This document shows positions 40,747-48,283 of a stretch of 64,000 bases of DNA, piece by piece. The notes under the pieces were generated by a model that ran no database searches, was not told where the DNA came from, and worked only from the letters and a program-made list of their open reading frames with translations. Positions within the stretch are counted from its first letter, which is position 1, and each line of letters begins with the position of its first letter. The translations under genes were made by a program, and so were the position numbers. Where the stretch lies: NCBI RefSeq assembly GCF_900157375.1, contig NZ_LT721901.1, positions 5,289,685 to 5,353,684 on the forward strand. The letters run 5' to 3'. Source of the stretch: Mycobacterium rhizamassiliense (lineage in GTDB: Bacteria > Actinomycetota > Actinomycetes > Mycobacteriales > Mycobacteriaceae).

Positions 40747-41194
40747 GCCGGTATTTGGCCAGCAGCGACCGCACGGTGTCCATCGCGTCGACGGCCCGGT
40801 CCTTGTCGACGGCCTGGATCGCCATCACCGGGACGTACTCGTCGTCGGGCAGGTCGATCCGCGCCCAGCGAGCACCGACAGGAAACGACACATCGACCAC
40901 CTCCGACCACGGAATAGTCCTGTAGCCCAACAGGTTTCGCACCGAGAGTCCGGCAGCGCCGATCCGCAGGGTGGGCCGGGCGAACAGCAGAATCCCGCCG
41001 GCGAGGACCACGCCGAGGATGGCCATCGCCACTTGATCGGCGGTCTGGAAGATCACCCCGCTGGAGCCCATCTTCAGCAGGAAGCCGACCACGATGTGCG
41101 CCGCGGCGACCAGAAACGCTGCCGCGTAGACGAATAGCGGGGTCAGGTGTGGACGCAGTTCCGCGTCCCAGGCCTCGCAGGACGCCGGAGTCAC
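40727..41194 (-). CDS. Membrane protein with PH-like domain (Rv1417-like)
   Basis: 155 residues: two transmembrane helices at about 17-37 and 51-70, then a cytosolic bacterial PH-like domain of about 75 residues (TLRIGAAGLSVRNLLGYRTIPWSEVVDV). GTG at 41194 is chosen because it overlaps the ribH stop as GTGA and gives the length of Rv1417 (154). The frame reads open further upstream, but that part overlaps ribH out of frame. Function unknown; coupled to ribH. Confidence 0.85.
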   Translation of the reverse strand: MTPASCEAWDAELRPHLTPLFVYAAAFLVAAAHIVVGFLLKMGSSGVIFQTADQVAMAILGVVLAGGILLFARPTLRIGAAGLSVRNLLGYRTIPWSEVVDVSFPVGARWARIDLPDDEYVPVMAIQAVDKDRAVDAMDTVRSLLAKYRPDLPAQ

Positions 41195-41670
41195 GACTGA
41201 GTACGAAGGTCGCGCAAGGTCAAGGCGGCGGTCAGCGCGGCTCCGGCCGCCTGCGCCCCCTTGTCCTCCGCGGACGTCGGAAGCCCGGCCCGGTCCAACG
41301 CCTGTTCTTCGGTGTTGGTGGTCAGCACGCCATTGGCGACCGGGGTGGCAGCGTCCAGGGAGACCCGGGTCAGCCCCTGGGTCACCGCATCGCAGACATA
41401 CTCGAAATGCGGTGTTCCGCCGCGGATGACGACACCGAGCGCGATCACGGCATCGTGGGTGCGGGCCAGTTCCTGGGCCACCACCGGGATCTCGATCGCA
41501 CCGTGCACGCGGACCACGGTGGGGTTGTCGATGCCGGACTCGGCGGCCACCTTGCGGGCCCCGGCCAGCAGCGCGTCGCAGATGGTGCCGTGCCAGGTGC
41601 TGGCGACGATGCCGAGGCGCACGCCGGACGCGTCGAGCGCCGAGACATCCGGCACACCGGCACCACTCAC
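41191..41670 (-). CDS. ribH: 6,7-dimethyl-8-ribityllumazine synthase
   Basis: Condenses the RibA/RibD pyrimidine with 3,4-dihydroxybutanone phosphate, the penultimate step to riboflavin. 159 residues with HGAIEIPVVAQELA and GVVIRGGTPHFEYV; the conserved His of the latter is catalytic. The GTG start overlaps the ribBA stop by four bases (GTGA). Confidence 0.97.
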   Translation of the reverse strand: MSGAGVPDVSALDASGVRLGIVASTWHGTICDALLAGARKVAAESGIDNPTVVRVHGAIEIPVVAQELARTHDAVIALGVVIRGGTPHFEYVCDAVTQGLTRVSLDAATPVANGVLTTNTEEQALDRAGLPTSAEDKGAQAAGAALTAALTLRDLRTQS

Positions 41671-42944
41671 AGAGCACCGCCGAATTCGCCTGGCAGATGG
41701 ACGGATTCGTGGAACTCATCCAGCCCGGCCAAATCGTGCCCCATCTTGTCGCGTTTGGTCATCAGGTAGCGGATGTTCTCGGCGTTGGCCCGCACCGGAA
41801 GCGAGACTCGCTCGATGATGTGCAGTCCGTAGCCGTCCAGCCCGACGCGCTTGGCCGGATTGTTCGTCAACAGCCGCATCGAGCGGACCCCGAGGTCGAC
41901 CAGGATCTGCGCGCCGATGCCGTAATCGCGCGCGTCGGCGGGTAACCCGAGCTTGAGGTTGGCGTCGACGGTGTCCTCGCCGGCGTCCTGTAGCTGGTAG
42001 GCCTGCAGTTTGTGCATCAGGCCGATGCCGCGGCCCTCGTGGCCGCGCATGTACAGCACCACGCCGCGCCCCTCGCGGGCAACCATCGCCATGGCGGCGT
42101 CGAGCTGGGGCCCGCAGTCGCAGCGCCGCGAGCCGAACACGTCGCCGGTCAGGCACTCGGAGTGCACGCGCACCAGCACGTCGTCGCCCTCGCCGTTGGG
42201 GCCGCCGATGTCGCCACGCACCAGGGCGACGTGCTCGACCTCTTCGTAGATGCTGGCGTAGCCGATGGCCTTGAATTCGCCGTGCCGGGTGGGGATTCGG
42301 GCCTCGGCGATGCGGGCGATGTGCTTCTCGTGCTTGCGCCGCCACTCGATGATGTCGGCGATCGTGATCAGCGCCAGGTCGTGTTCGTCGGCGAAGACGC
42401 GCAGCTCGTCGGTCTGCGCCATCGAGCCTTCGTCCTTCTGGCTGACGATCTCGCAGATCGCCCCCGCGGGCTGCAGCCCCGCCATCCGGGCCAGATCGAC
42501 CGCGGCCTCGGTGTGACCGGGCCGACGCAACACGCCGCCGTCCTTGGCGCGCAACGGCACGACGTGGCCGGGACGGGTGAAATCGTCTGCGGCACTGGTG
42601 GGATCGGCCAACAGCCTCATCGTGGTGGCGCGGTCGGAGGCCGAGATCCCGGTGCCGACTCCGTTGCGTGCGTCGACGGTCACGGTGTAGGCCGTGCCGT
42701 GCTTGTCCTGGTTCACCGCGTACATCGGCAGCAGTCCGAGCCGGTCGCAGATCGCGCCGTCCAGCGGCACGCATAAGTAGCCCGAGGTGTAGCGCACCAT
42801 GAACGCCACCATCTCCGGGGTGGCCTTCTCGGCGGCGAAGATCAGGTCGCCTTCGTTCTCCCGGTCCTCGTCGTCGATGACGACGACGGCTTTACCGGCC
42901 GCAATGTCGGCGACCGCCCGTTCGACGGAGTCCAACCTCGTCAT
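41667..42944 (-). CDS. ribBA: Bifunctional DHBP synthase / GTP cyclohydrolase II
   Basis: Supplies both precursors of the riboflavin pathway. N-terminal DHBP synthase domain (residues 1-205) with DDEDRENEGDL and the SDRATTMR region; C-terminal GTP cyclohydrolase II (about 206-425) with the zinc ligands in CLTGDVFGSRRCDCG and RGHEGRGIGL. ATG at 42944 gives 425 residues, equal to M. tuberculosis RibA2, and has AAGG nine bases upstream; the 17-codon upstream extension lacks support. Heads ribBA-ribH-PH-like gene. No FMN riboswitch-like leader was recognised in the 207 bases upstream. Confidence 0.96.
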   Translation of the reverse strand: MTRLDSVERAVADIAAGKAVVVIDDEDRENEGDLIFAAEKATPEMVAFMVRYTSGYLCVPLDGAICDRLGLLPMYAVNQDKHGTAYTVTVDARNGVGTGISASDRATTMRLLADPTSAADDFTRPGHVVPLRAKDGGVLRRPGHTEAAVDLARMAGLQPAGAICEIVSQKDEGSMAQTDELRVFADEHDLALITIADIIEWRRKHEKHIARIAEARIPTRHGEFKAIGYASIYEEVEHVALVRGDIGGPNGEGDDVLVRVHSECLTGDVFGSRRCDCGPQLDAAMAMVAREGRGVVLYMRGHEGRGIGLMHKLQAYQLQDAGEDTVDANLKLGLPADARDYGIGAQILVDLGVRSMRLLTNNPAKRVGLDGYGLHIIERVSLPVRANAENIRYLMTKRDKMGHDLAGLDEFHESVHLPGEFGGAL

Positions 42945-43151
42945 CACCGCTACCTTGCTGTCGCCCCGGCACGCACGCGAACCCGCGTATGACAACCAGT
43001 ATGAACCACGACGGGCGCACAGTTATTGCCGCGGCTTTTTCGCGGGCCACGGGGCCTGGGTGGCGCCGCTGCGCAACGGGAGGGTCTCGCTTTGGCCGCG
43101 GGGCGATCTCAAAGCGTTTACCTGCGATTCTCAGGGGGAATTGCTAGCGCC

Positions 43152-43523
43152 ATGAATACTGCTGTGCGAAATCGGCCCTGGCTGCGCCTGTGTACCGGCG
43201 TGCTCACGGCCGGCTGTGTGGCCATGTCCGGCGTTGGGCTGGCCACAGGGGTGGCGCAAGCGGCACCGACACCTGCGCCGACGTATCACTGGTGCCCCGG
43301 CGACCAGTGGAATCAAGAGTGGGGCCCGTACCAGAACTGGAACAATTGCCACGACTGGGAGGGCAACCCGAACAACTACGGCGGCCAGGCCGGCTATGGG
43401 GCGCCCCAGTGGGCAGGCCCGCCGCCGCCCCCGCCGCCATGGGCGCCGTGGGCTGAGATCGTCTGGAACCCGGGCGCGAACCATTGGGGCTACTGGAACG
43501 GCCCGATCTGGGTCCCGGTCTAA
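43152..43523 (+). CDS. Small exported Trp/Pro-rich protein
   Basis: 123 residues. A Sec signal peptide of about 40 residues (basic NRPWLRLC, hydrophobic core, cleavage near AQAAP) is followed by a mature part of about 82 residues unusually rich in aromatic residues: nine or more Trp, two Cys (WCPGDQW and NNCHDW), a run of seven prolines and a WVPV end. No enzyme family recognised; such small exported Trp-rich proteins recur in mycobacteria. ATG 43152 is preceded by AGGGGGA at 43132-43138; an upstream in-frame extension lacks coding character. Confidence 0.75.
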   Translation: MNTAVRNRPWLRLCTGVLTAGCVAMSGVGLATGVAQAAPTPAPTYHWCPGDQWNQEWGPYQNWNNCHDWEGNPNNYGGQAGYGAPQWAGPPPPPPPWAPWAEIVWNPGANHWGYWNGPIWVPV

Positions 43524-43550
43524 TCCGCTGACCCTTCTGACTGGGGGGAG

Positions 43551-43594
43551 AGCAGGCCGCGAGTGGCAAGGGGACCCTCGCGGCCTGCTTTCTA
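43551..43594. terminator. Bidirectional terminator hairpin 1
   Basis: Perfect 13-bp stem (43551-43563 with 43577-43589) around a 13-base loop containing GGCAAGGGGACC, followed by TTTCTATTT. It lies between the convergent exported-protein and kinase genes. The same stem core and loop recur at 46332-46378. Confidence 0.8.
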
Positions 43595-43613
43595 TTTGGG
43601 GGCGCGCATGGCG

Positions 43614-45593
43614 TCAATCGCCGGTGCGGTCGAAGGTTTCGTCGAAGTCACTGTCGGTGCACGTGGTCCCGATTTCTTTCTGGACGCCATGACCGACGAG
43701 GTGCGTGACCGGATCCTGCGGCGGCTGCGGAAGCGGATACTGCCCGCTGATCTTGACGCGGCCCTTGCCGCCCGTCGGGCACGAACTGGCGTACTCGCTG
43801 TTGCGCGTCCACTCCCCGTTTGCGAAGACCAGCGGCTGCGATCCGTCGGACCCCCACAAGTAGCTCATGCATCGGTCTCCGGAGCGCAGGCAGTACGTCT
43901 TGACGCCGAAGTCGGCGTCCTGCTTGGCGCCGGGCCACGTTCCGGGAGTTCCGTTGCGCGAGTGGACGATTTGCCCGTGGTAGCGCCCGTACAGCGCCTC
44001 GGCCGGCGATACCACCCGGGGCGCCTGGCCGGCCGGGTCGGGAAGGCCCGTCACGTCGACGCCACCCGTGCGGGCGAACTTGGCCGTCGCCTTGTCGAAG
44101 CAGCCCCACGGCGTCTCCAGGTACAGATCGCCGGCCATGCCGCCGTCCGGCTGCGGGCGCAGGGTGAGGATGATGAACCGCTCGGTGGTTGCGCCGTCGC
44201 AAAATGCGGAGTCGGTGCCCACCCCTACCCACGAACCGCCGACCTGGTCGAAGACGAACGCCGGAAGGCTGGTCTTGCCGCTCGTGCGCGACGCGGTCGC
44301 CACGCAGGTGTTGGAACGGCACACCGAACGCGTTCGCCACGACTCCTTCGTCGGCTGGGAACCATCGCGCGGTTTGCCGTCGATGTCGGCGAAGGCACCG
44401 AACTGCGCGGTGTAGGAGCCGGTGAACGGGCCCGAGTCAGGCGAGGGGCTGGGGCTGGTGGAGGTGGTCGGCGCGGCCACCGGCGGCTGGTCCTCGTGGG
44501 TGACGTTCAGCACGAGCACCACGCCCACGATGACGAGCGTCACCACCATCGCGATGCCTCCCGCGATGAGCGCACGGTTGGTGCGCCGGGCGGGCGGGAT
44601 GACCGGGCCGCCCCACGGCGGCGGCGGGATGGGCTGCCAGGCGTGCGGCGGCGCCCCGGCGGGGGGAGGTGGGCCGCCGGCCAACCAGGCGGGCTGGGTT
44701 CCGGCGGCCACCGTTTCCGCGTGGTTCTGGTTCGGAGTGCTCAGCGCGCGTTCCGCGGCGGCGGCCAGCTCCCCCGCGCTCGCGTAGCGATCGGCGGGGG
44801 TTTTGGCCATGCCGCGGGCGATGACGTGGTCGAAGGCGGCGGGAATGTGTGGCCTGCCTTGGCTCGGGCGCGGGATGGGGGCGGTGAGATGCGCGCCGAT
44901 CACCGCGGGCAGGTCCCCGGTCGGATACGGCGGGTTGCCGGTCAGGCATTCGTAGAGCACACAGGTCAGCGCGTAGATGTCCGCGCGATGGTCCACCACG
45001 CCGGGCGCGCCCAGGCGCTCCGGCGCCAGATAGGCGAACGTCCCGACGGTGAATCCGGTGCTCGTCAGCTTGGCGTCGGAGGCGGCGTTGGCCAGTCCGA
45101 AATCGAGCAGGCAGGCGAATTCGTCACGGCCCAGCAAGATGTTGGCCGGCTTGACGTCGCGGTGAATCAACCCGGCGTGGTGGGCGGCGTCCAGCGCCGC
45201 GGCGATCTGGCGCACCATGGCCACCGCTCGCGCCGGGCCGAGCGGCCCCTGCCCGGACAACACGCCGTCGAGGTCGGTCCCGTCGATCAGCCGCATGTCG
45301 ATGTAGAGATGTCCATCGACTTCTCCGCACTGATGGATGGGCACCACGTGAGGCTCATGCAAGCGCCCGGCCGCACGCGCCTCCCGAAACAGCCGCTGCC
45401 GGAATTTCTCGTTTCCCGAGAACTCGGACTTGAGCAGCTTGAGCGCCACCAAGCGCTCCATCACGGTGTCCTCCGCCTCCCACACGTGGCCGAACCCACC
45501 TTTGCCCAGCAACCGCCTGAGCCGGTAGTGCCCCACCCGGGAACCCGGACGTAAGCCATGCAGTCCGTCGAATTCCGCTGGCTCGTCCGCCAC
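43614..45593 (-). CDS. Receptor-type Ser/Thr protein kinase
   Basis: 659 residues. Kinase domain 20-285: glycine loop GKGGFGHV, Lys52 in VALKLL, HRD at 144-146 with DVKPAN, DFG at 164-166 and APE at 190-192; the Arg before Asp146 makes it an RD kinase regulated by activation-loop phosphorylation. A Pro-rich juxtamembrane linker leads to one transmembrane helix at 341-363. The extracellular part of about 290 residues has several Cys (CRSNTC, FCDG, WGCF, YCLRSGDRC, SSC, TTC) and may bind a ligand; I do not recognise its fold. It resembles PknE/PknH/PknJ-type receptors but the exact orthologue is not certain. GTG at 45593 follows AAGGGGAAGGGG. Confidence 0.93.
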   Translation of the reverse strand: MADEPAEFDGLHGLRPGSRVGHYRLRRLLGKGGFGHVWEAEDTVMERLVALKLLKSEFSGNEKFRQRLFREARAAGRLHEPHVVPIHQCGEVDGHLYIDMRLIDGTDLDGVLSGQGPLGPARAVAMVRQIAAALDAAHHAGLIHRDVKPANILLGRDEFACLLDFGLANAASDAKLTSTGFTVGTFAYLAPERLGAPGVVDHRADIYALTCVLYECLTGNPPYPTGDLPAVIGAHLTAPIPRPSQGRPHIPAAFDHVIARGMAKTPADRYASAGELAAAAERALSTPNQNHAETVAAGTQPAWLAGGPPPPAGAPPHAWQPIPPPPWGGPVIPPARRTNRALIAGGIAMVVTLVIVGVVLVLNVTHEDQPPVAAPTTSTSPSPSPDSGPFTGSYTAQFGAFADIDGKPRDGSQPTKESWRTRSVCRSNTCVATASRTSGKTSLPAFVFDQVGGSWVGVGTDSAFCDGATTERFIILTLRPQPDGGMAGDLYLETPWGCFDKATAKFARTGGVDVTGLPDPAGQAPRVVSPAEALYGRYHGQIVHSRNGTPGTWPGAKQDADFGVKTYCLRSGDRCMSYLWGSDGSQPLVFANGEWTRNSEYASSCPTGGKGRVKISGQYPLPQPPQDPVTHLVGHGVQKEIGTTCTDSDFDETFDRTGD

Positions 45594-45646
45594 GGTGCCC
45601 CTTCCCCTTTGGTACCGACACTGCCCGACCCGGCTGCGGCAGCGCT

Positions 45647-45674
45647 ATGGGCCCACGCCGGACCGTGGGCCCAT
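45647..45674. promoter_or_regulatory. Inverted repeat upstream of the kinase
   Basis: ATGGGCCCACG (45647-45657) and CGTGGGCCCAT (45664-45674) form a perfect 11-bp inverted repeat around six bases. It ends 54 bases before the kinase start, fitting an operator or a 5' leader hairpin. Confidence 0.55.
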
Positions 45675-46037
45675 TCGATCACGAAACGACGGCTACACGT
45701 GAGGGGTTGCTGCCGCGGCCGCCCGACCCACTCCGCCTTGTACCGTCGCCGGGAGCGCATACGCTCCTCGGAAATGTAATCCAATTATTTATCGGCAAGT
45801 TCTCTGGGAGCAAAACCTACTGCACTGCAACGTCTTTCGCGTTGGAAGATAAATTCAAGTTCACCGCCACGGGGCCCGATTTCGCGCCACGAAATGCGGA
45901 ATTCGCGACATAGGTCGGACGAGCGAAAACTGGTACGCCTGCATTTTTTTGGCCAGGGCACAACGAGATTCGCTATCGCGCGCATTCATTTAGCGGCCGG
46001 AAAGTTGCCCGCCTCCGATTCGGGAAACGCGGGGCCG

Positions 46038-46043
46038 TACCTT
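46038..46043 (+). promoter_or_regulatory. Candidate leaderless -10 box (small lipoprotein)
   Basis: TACCTT seven bases before the ATG at 46051; no ribosome-binding site is present. Confidence 0.45.
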
Positions 46044-46050
46044 AACCCCC

Positions 46051-46200
46051 ATGCGCAAACTTGTCGTCGCCATCGTCCTCGCGTTCGCAGTGCTCGCCAC
46101 GGCCGGATGCGGCCCGATCACCTTCACACTTGAAGCGGCCGGTGCGAGCGACCCTGGCACCGCGGTCCCCACCGGCATTACGTCCGGCGTCCTTAACTAA
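46051..46200 (+). CDS. Candidate 49-residue lipoprotein
   Basis: A short frame of 50 codons including TAA. The product starts MRKLVVAIVLAFAVLATAGC: two basic residues, a hydrophobic core and Cys20 in a lipobox-like ATAGC, where Thr at -3 is not the usual Leu. The mature part would be only about 30 residues (GPITFTLEAAGASD and on). Support comes from the signal peptide, the -10 box at the right distance, and a long hairpin downstream at 46332-46378. No family recognised. A spurious frame remains possible. Confidence 0.5.
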   Translation: MRKLVVAIVLAFAVLATAGCGPITFTLEAAGASDPGTAVPTGITSGVLN

Positions 46201-46331
46201 GGGTGAATTTCGGGCGCCGAGTGGATCGGCGATAAATGACGCAACGAAAACTAACTGGTGAAATCGGCAACCATTTCCCAATGAAATATTCGCCAGCGAA
46301 GACGGCGGGCGCTGAGCTCTTGAGAACGGCT

Positions 46332-46378
46332 GGATAGCAGGCCGCGAGCGGCAAGGGGACCGTCGCGGCCTGCTATCC
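46332..46378. terminator. Bidirectional terminator hairpin 2
   Basis: Perfect 16-bp stem (46332-46347 with 46363-46378) around a 15-base loop containing GGCAAGGGGACC, the same core as the hairpin at 43551. It lies between the small lipoprotein and the convergent TM2 gene. There is no T-run, so Rho-independent function is less certain than for hairpin 1. Confidence 0.65.
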
Positions 46379-46406
46379 GTCTGTCGTTATTCCCTAGCCG
46401 AATGTC

Positions 46407-46691
46407 TCAGTCCCGCAGCGCGCGTCCCTCCGCGTCGGGGACCTTGCCCATCAGGATCATGATTCCGTCGACGAACGGCCACAACGCGCCGATTCCGAAG
46501 GTGAAGACGGTGACCACGATTTGCACGATGCCCAGGGTGGTGTAGCCGAGGTAGAAGCGGCCGATACCAAGACCACCGAGGAAGATCTGTAGTAAACCCG
46601 CCACCAGCTTGCTCTTGTCCGACAGCGCCACATCGCCAGGCCCGCCGGTCGGGCCGGGGTAACGCCCGGGCGCGGGGGGTTGACTCGTCAT
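46407..46691 (-). CDS. TM2-domain membrane protein
   Basis: 94 residues: a Pro/Gly-rich N-terminal 30 residues, then the TM2 unit with two transmembrane helices (LVAGLLQIFLGGLGIGRFYLG and IVQIVVTVFTFGIGALWPFVDGI). The Gly-rich first helix and FYLGY are typical. ATG at 46691 has GAGGGA upstream; an in-frame ATG-like start 18 codons earlier is less likely. Role unknown. Confidence 0.85.
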   Translation of the reverse strand: MTSQPPAPGRYPGPTGGPGDVALSDKSKLVAGLLQIFLGGLGIGRFYLGYTTLGIVQIVVTVFTFGIGALWPFVDGIMILMGKVPDAEGRALRD

Positions 46692-46844
46692 TGTTTGTTC
46701 CCTCTCATCTGAAGGTCTGCGGATACCGGCCGTTCGGTCGGTCACGGCAAGACTCAGTGAGAGGCCTCGAAGGATTCTTGGAGGATCCTTGGAACCATGC
46801 GACGGGACAAGGCGCTGCGAATCAGCCCGGTGGCTGCTAGCTCG

Positions 46845-47447
46845 CTACCGCGTTTCCATAAGGCGCTCAACGTATTTCGCGATGATGTCGACTTCGAGAT
46901 TCACCTGCGTGCCGACCGGGGCCCCGCCCAGCGTCGTCAGCTCCCGGGTTGTCGGGATCAGCGACACCTCGAACCAGTCCTGCGGCTCGGCGCCCAGCCC
47001 CGAGACAGTCAGCGAAATCCCGTCGACGGTGATCGATCCCTTCTCGACGATGTAGCGGGCGACGTCCGCGGGGACCTCGATGCGCACCACTTCCCAATTC
47101 TCCGAGGGCGCGCGGGCCACCACCTGCCCGGTGCCGTCGACATGCCCCTGCACGATGTGTCCGCCCAGCCGGCTGTTGATGGCCGCGGCGCGCTCCAGGT
47201 TCACCCGGCTGCCCGGCTCTAGCGCGCCCAGGTTCGAGCGGTTCAGCGTCTCGGCCATCACGTCGGCGGTGAACTGGCCGTCGGCCAACAGCTCGGCGAC
47301 CGTCAGGCACACGCCGTTGACGGCGATCGAATCGCCATGGCCGGCGTCGGCGGTCACGACCGGTCCGCGGATCGTCAGCCGCGCGGCGTCGGCGAGGACG
47401 TCGCGGCCGGTCACGTGTCCCAGTTCCTCGACAATTCCGGTGAACAT
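46845..47447 (-). CDS. ribE: Riboflavin synthase alpha subunit
   Basis: Dismutates two lumazines to riboflavin. 200 residues made of two similar lumazine-binding halves: MFTGIVEELG, GVCLTV and the second GSITVDGISLTVSGLG. Named ribC in M. tuberculosis (Rv1412, 201 residues). It is divergent from lprG with about 131 bases between. Confidence 0.96.
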   Translation of the reverse strand: MFTGIVEELGHVTGRDVLADAARLTIRGPVVTADAGHGDSIAVNGVCLTVAELLADGQFTADVMAETLNRSNLGALEPGSRVNLERAAAINSRLGGHIVQGHVDGTGQVVARAPSENWEVVRIEVPADVARYIVEKGSITVDGISLTVSGLGAEPQDWFEVSLIPTTRELTTLGGAPVGTQVNLEVDIIAKYVERLMETR

Positions 47448-47453
47448 GGCACC

Positions 47454-47459
47454 AGGCTA
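47454..47459 (-). promoter_or_regulatory. Candidate leaderless -10 box (ribE)
   Basis: TAGCCT six bases before the ribE ATG at 47447. Confidence 0.5.
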
Positions 47460-47565
47460 ATTGGCCCGCACTTTGCCAGGTGAGCGGCCGGTGCCGCCGC
47501 CAGCAACACGCCCGTCGGGCCGGCGCGAGGGCACCACGTTCCGGGGCCCGGTCACCCGCACCCTC

Positions 47566-47571
47566 TACGAT
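47566..47571 (+). promoter_or_regulatory. Candidate leaderless -10 box (lprG)
   Basis: TACGAT seven bases before the ATG at 47579; this distance helps choose that ATG over the one at 47570. Confidence 0.5.
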
Positions 47572-47578
47572 GCAGAGT

Positions 47579-48283
47579 ATGCAGACTCGCCGCCGTCTAT
47601 CGGCCGTCCTCGTCTCCCTAAGCCTCGCCACCGCCTTGATCGCCGGCTGCTCGTCCGGTCCGAAGCAGAGCGGCGCACCGTTGCCTGACGCCACCACGCT
47701 GGTCAAGCAATCCGCCGACACCACCAAGAACGTCAAGAGCGTGCACCTGGTGTTGTCGGTCCAGGGCAAGATCCAGGGGCTGCCGATCAAGACGCTGAAC
47801 GGCGACCTCACCCTCACCCCGGCCACCGCCGCGTCGGGCAATGCGCTGCTGAGCCTGGCGGGCTCGGACATCGACGCCCAGTTCGTGGTCTACGACTCGG
47901 TGCTGTACGCCACGCTCACCCCGAACAAGTGGAGTGACTTCGGCAAGGCCTCCGACGTCTACGACGTCTCGGCGATCCTGAATCCCGACACCGGCCTGGC
48001 CAACGTGCTGGCGAACTTCACCAACGCCAAGGCCGAAGGCCGCGAAACGATCAACGGGCAGAGCACCATCAAGATCAGCGGAAACGTCACCGCCGACGCG
48101 GTCAACAAGATCGCGCCGCAGTTCAACGCGACCCAGCCGATGCCGAGCACCGTCTGGATCCAGGAGTCCGGCGACCACCAGCTGGTCCAGGCCAACCTGC
48201 AGAAGAGCTCGGGCAATGCCGTCCAGATGACCCTGTCGAATTGGGGCCAGCCGGTCACGGTCACCAAGCCCCCGGTGAGCTGA
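47579..48283 (+). CDS. lprG: Lipoarabinomannan/triacylglycerol carrier lipoprotein LprG
   Basis: 234-residue lipoprotein of the LppX/LprAFG family, whose hydrophobic pocket carries triacylated lipids across the periplasm. Lipobox LIAGC with Cys24; the mature part has VYDSVLYATLTPNKWSDFG and WIQESGDHQLVQ, conserved with Rv1411c. ATG at 47579 is preferred over 47570. Its TGA overlaps the P55 ATG by one base (TGATG). LprG and P55 act together in lipid export in M. tuberculosis (established for the orthologues). Confidence 0.96.
   Translation: MQTRRRLSAVLVSLSLATALIAGCSSGPKQSGAPLPDATTLVKQSADTTKNVKSVHLVLSVQGKIQGLPIKTLNGDLTLTPATAASGNALLSLAGSDIDAQFVVYDSVLYATLTPNKWSDFGKASDVYDVSAILNPDTGLANVLANFTNAKAEGRETINGQSTIKISGNVTADAVNKIAPQFNATQPMPSTVWIQESGDHQLVQANLQKSSGNAVQMTLSNWGQPVTVTKPPVS

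Larger units (their letters stand above)
45594..46050. other. Intergenic region between kinase and small lipoprotein
   Basis: 457 bases, relatively AT-rich between 45775 and 45990 for this genome (for example AATTATTTATC and ATTTTTTT). It holds the kinase leader with a strong inverted repeat and the candidate -10 box of the plus-strand lipoprotein. No convincing gene in the AT-rich part. Confidence 0.5.

Noticed and set aside
42945..43151. Possible FMN riboswitch upstream of ribBA
   Set aside because: I could not find the conserved RFN-element boxes on the minus strand leader; only an ordinary ribosome-binding site is visible.
43563..45554. Plus-strand open frame of 663 codons opposite the kinase
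   Set aside because: Fully antisense to a kinase with all catalytic motifs; high GC makes long open complements common.
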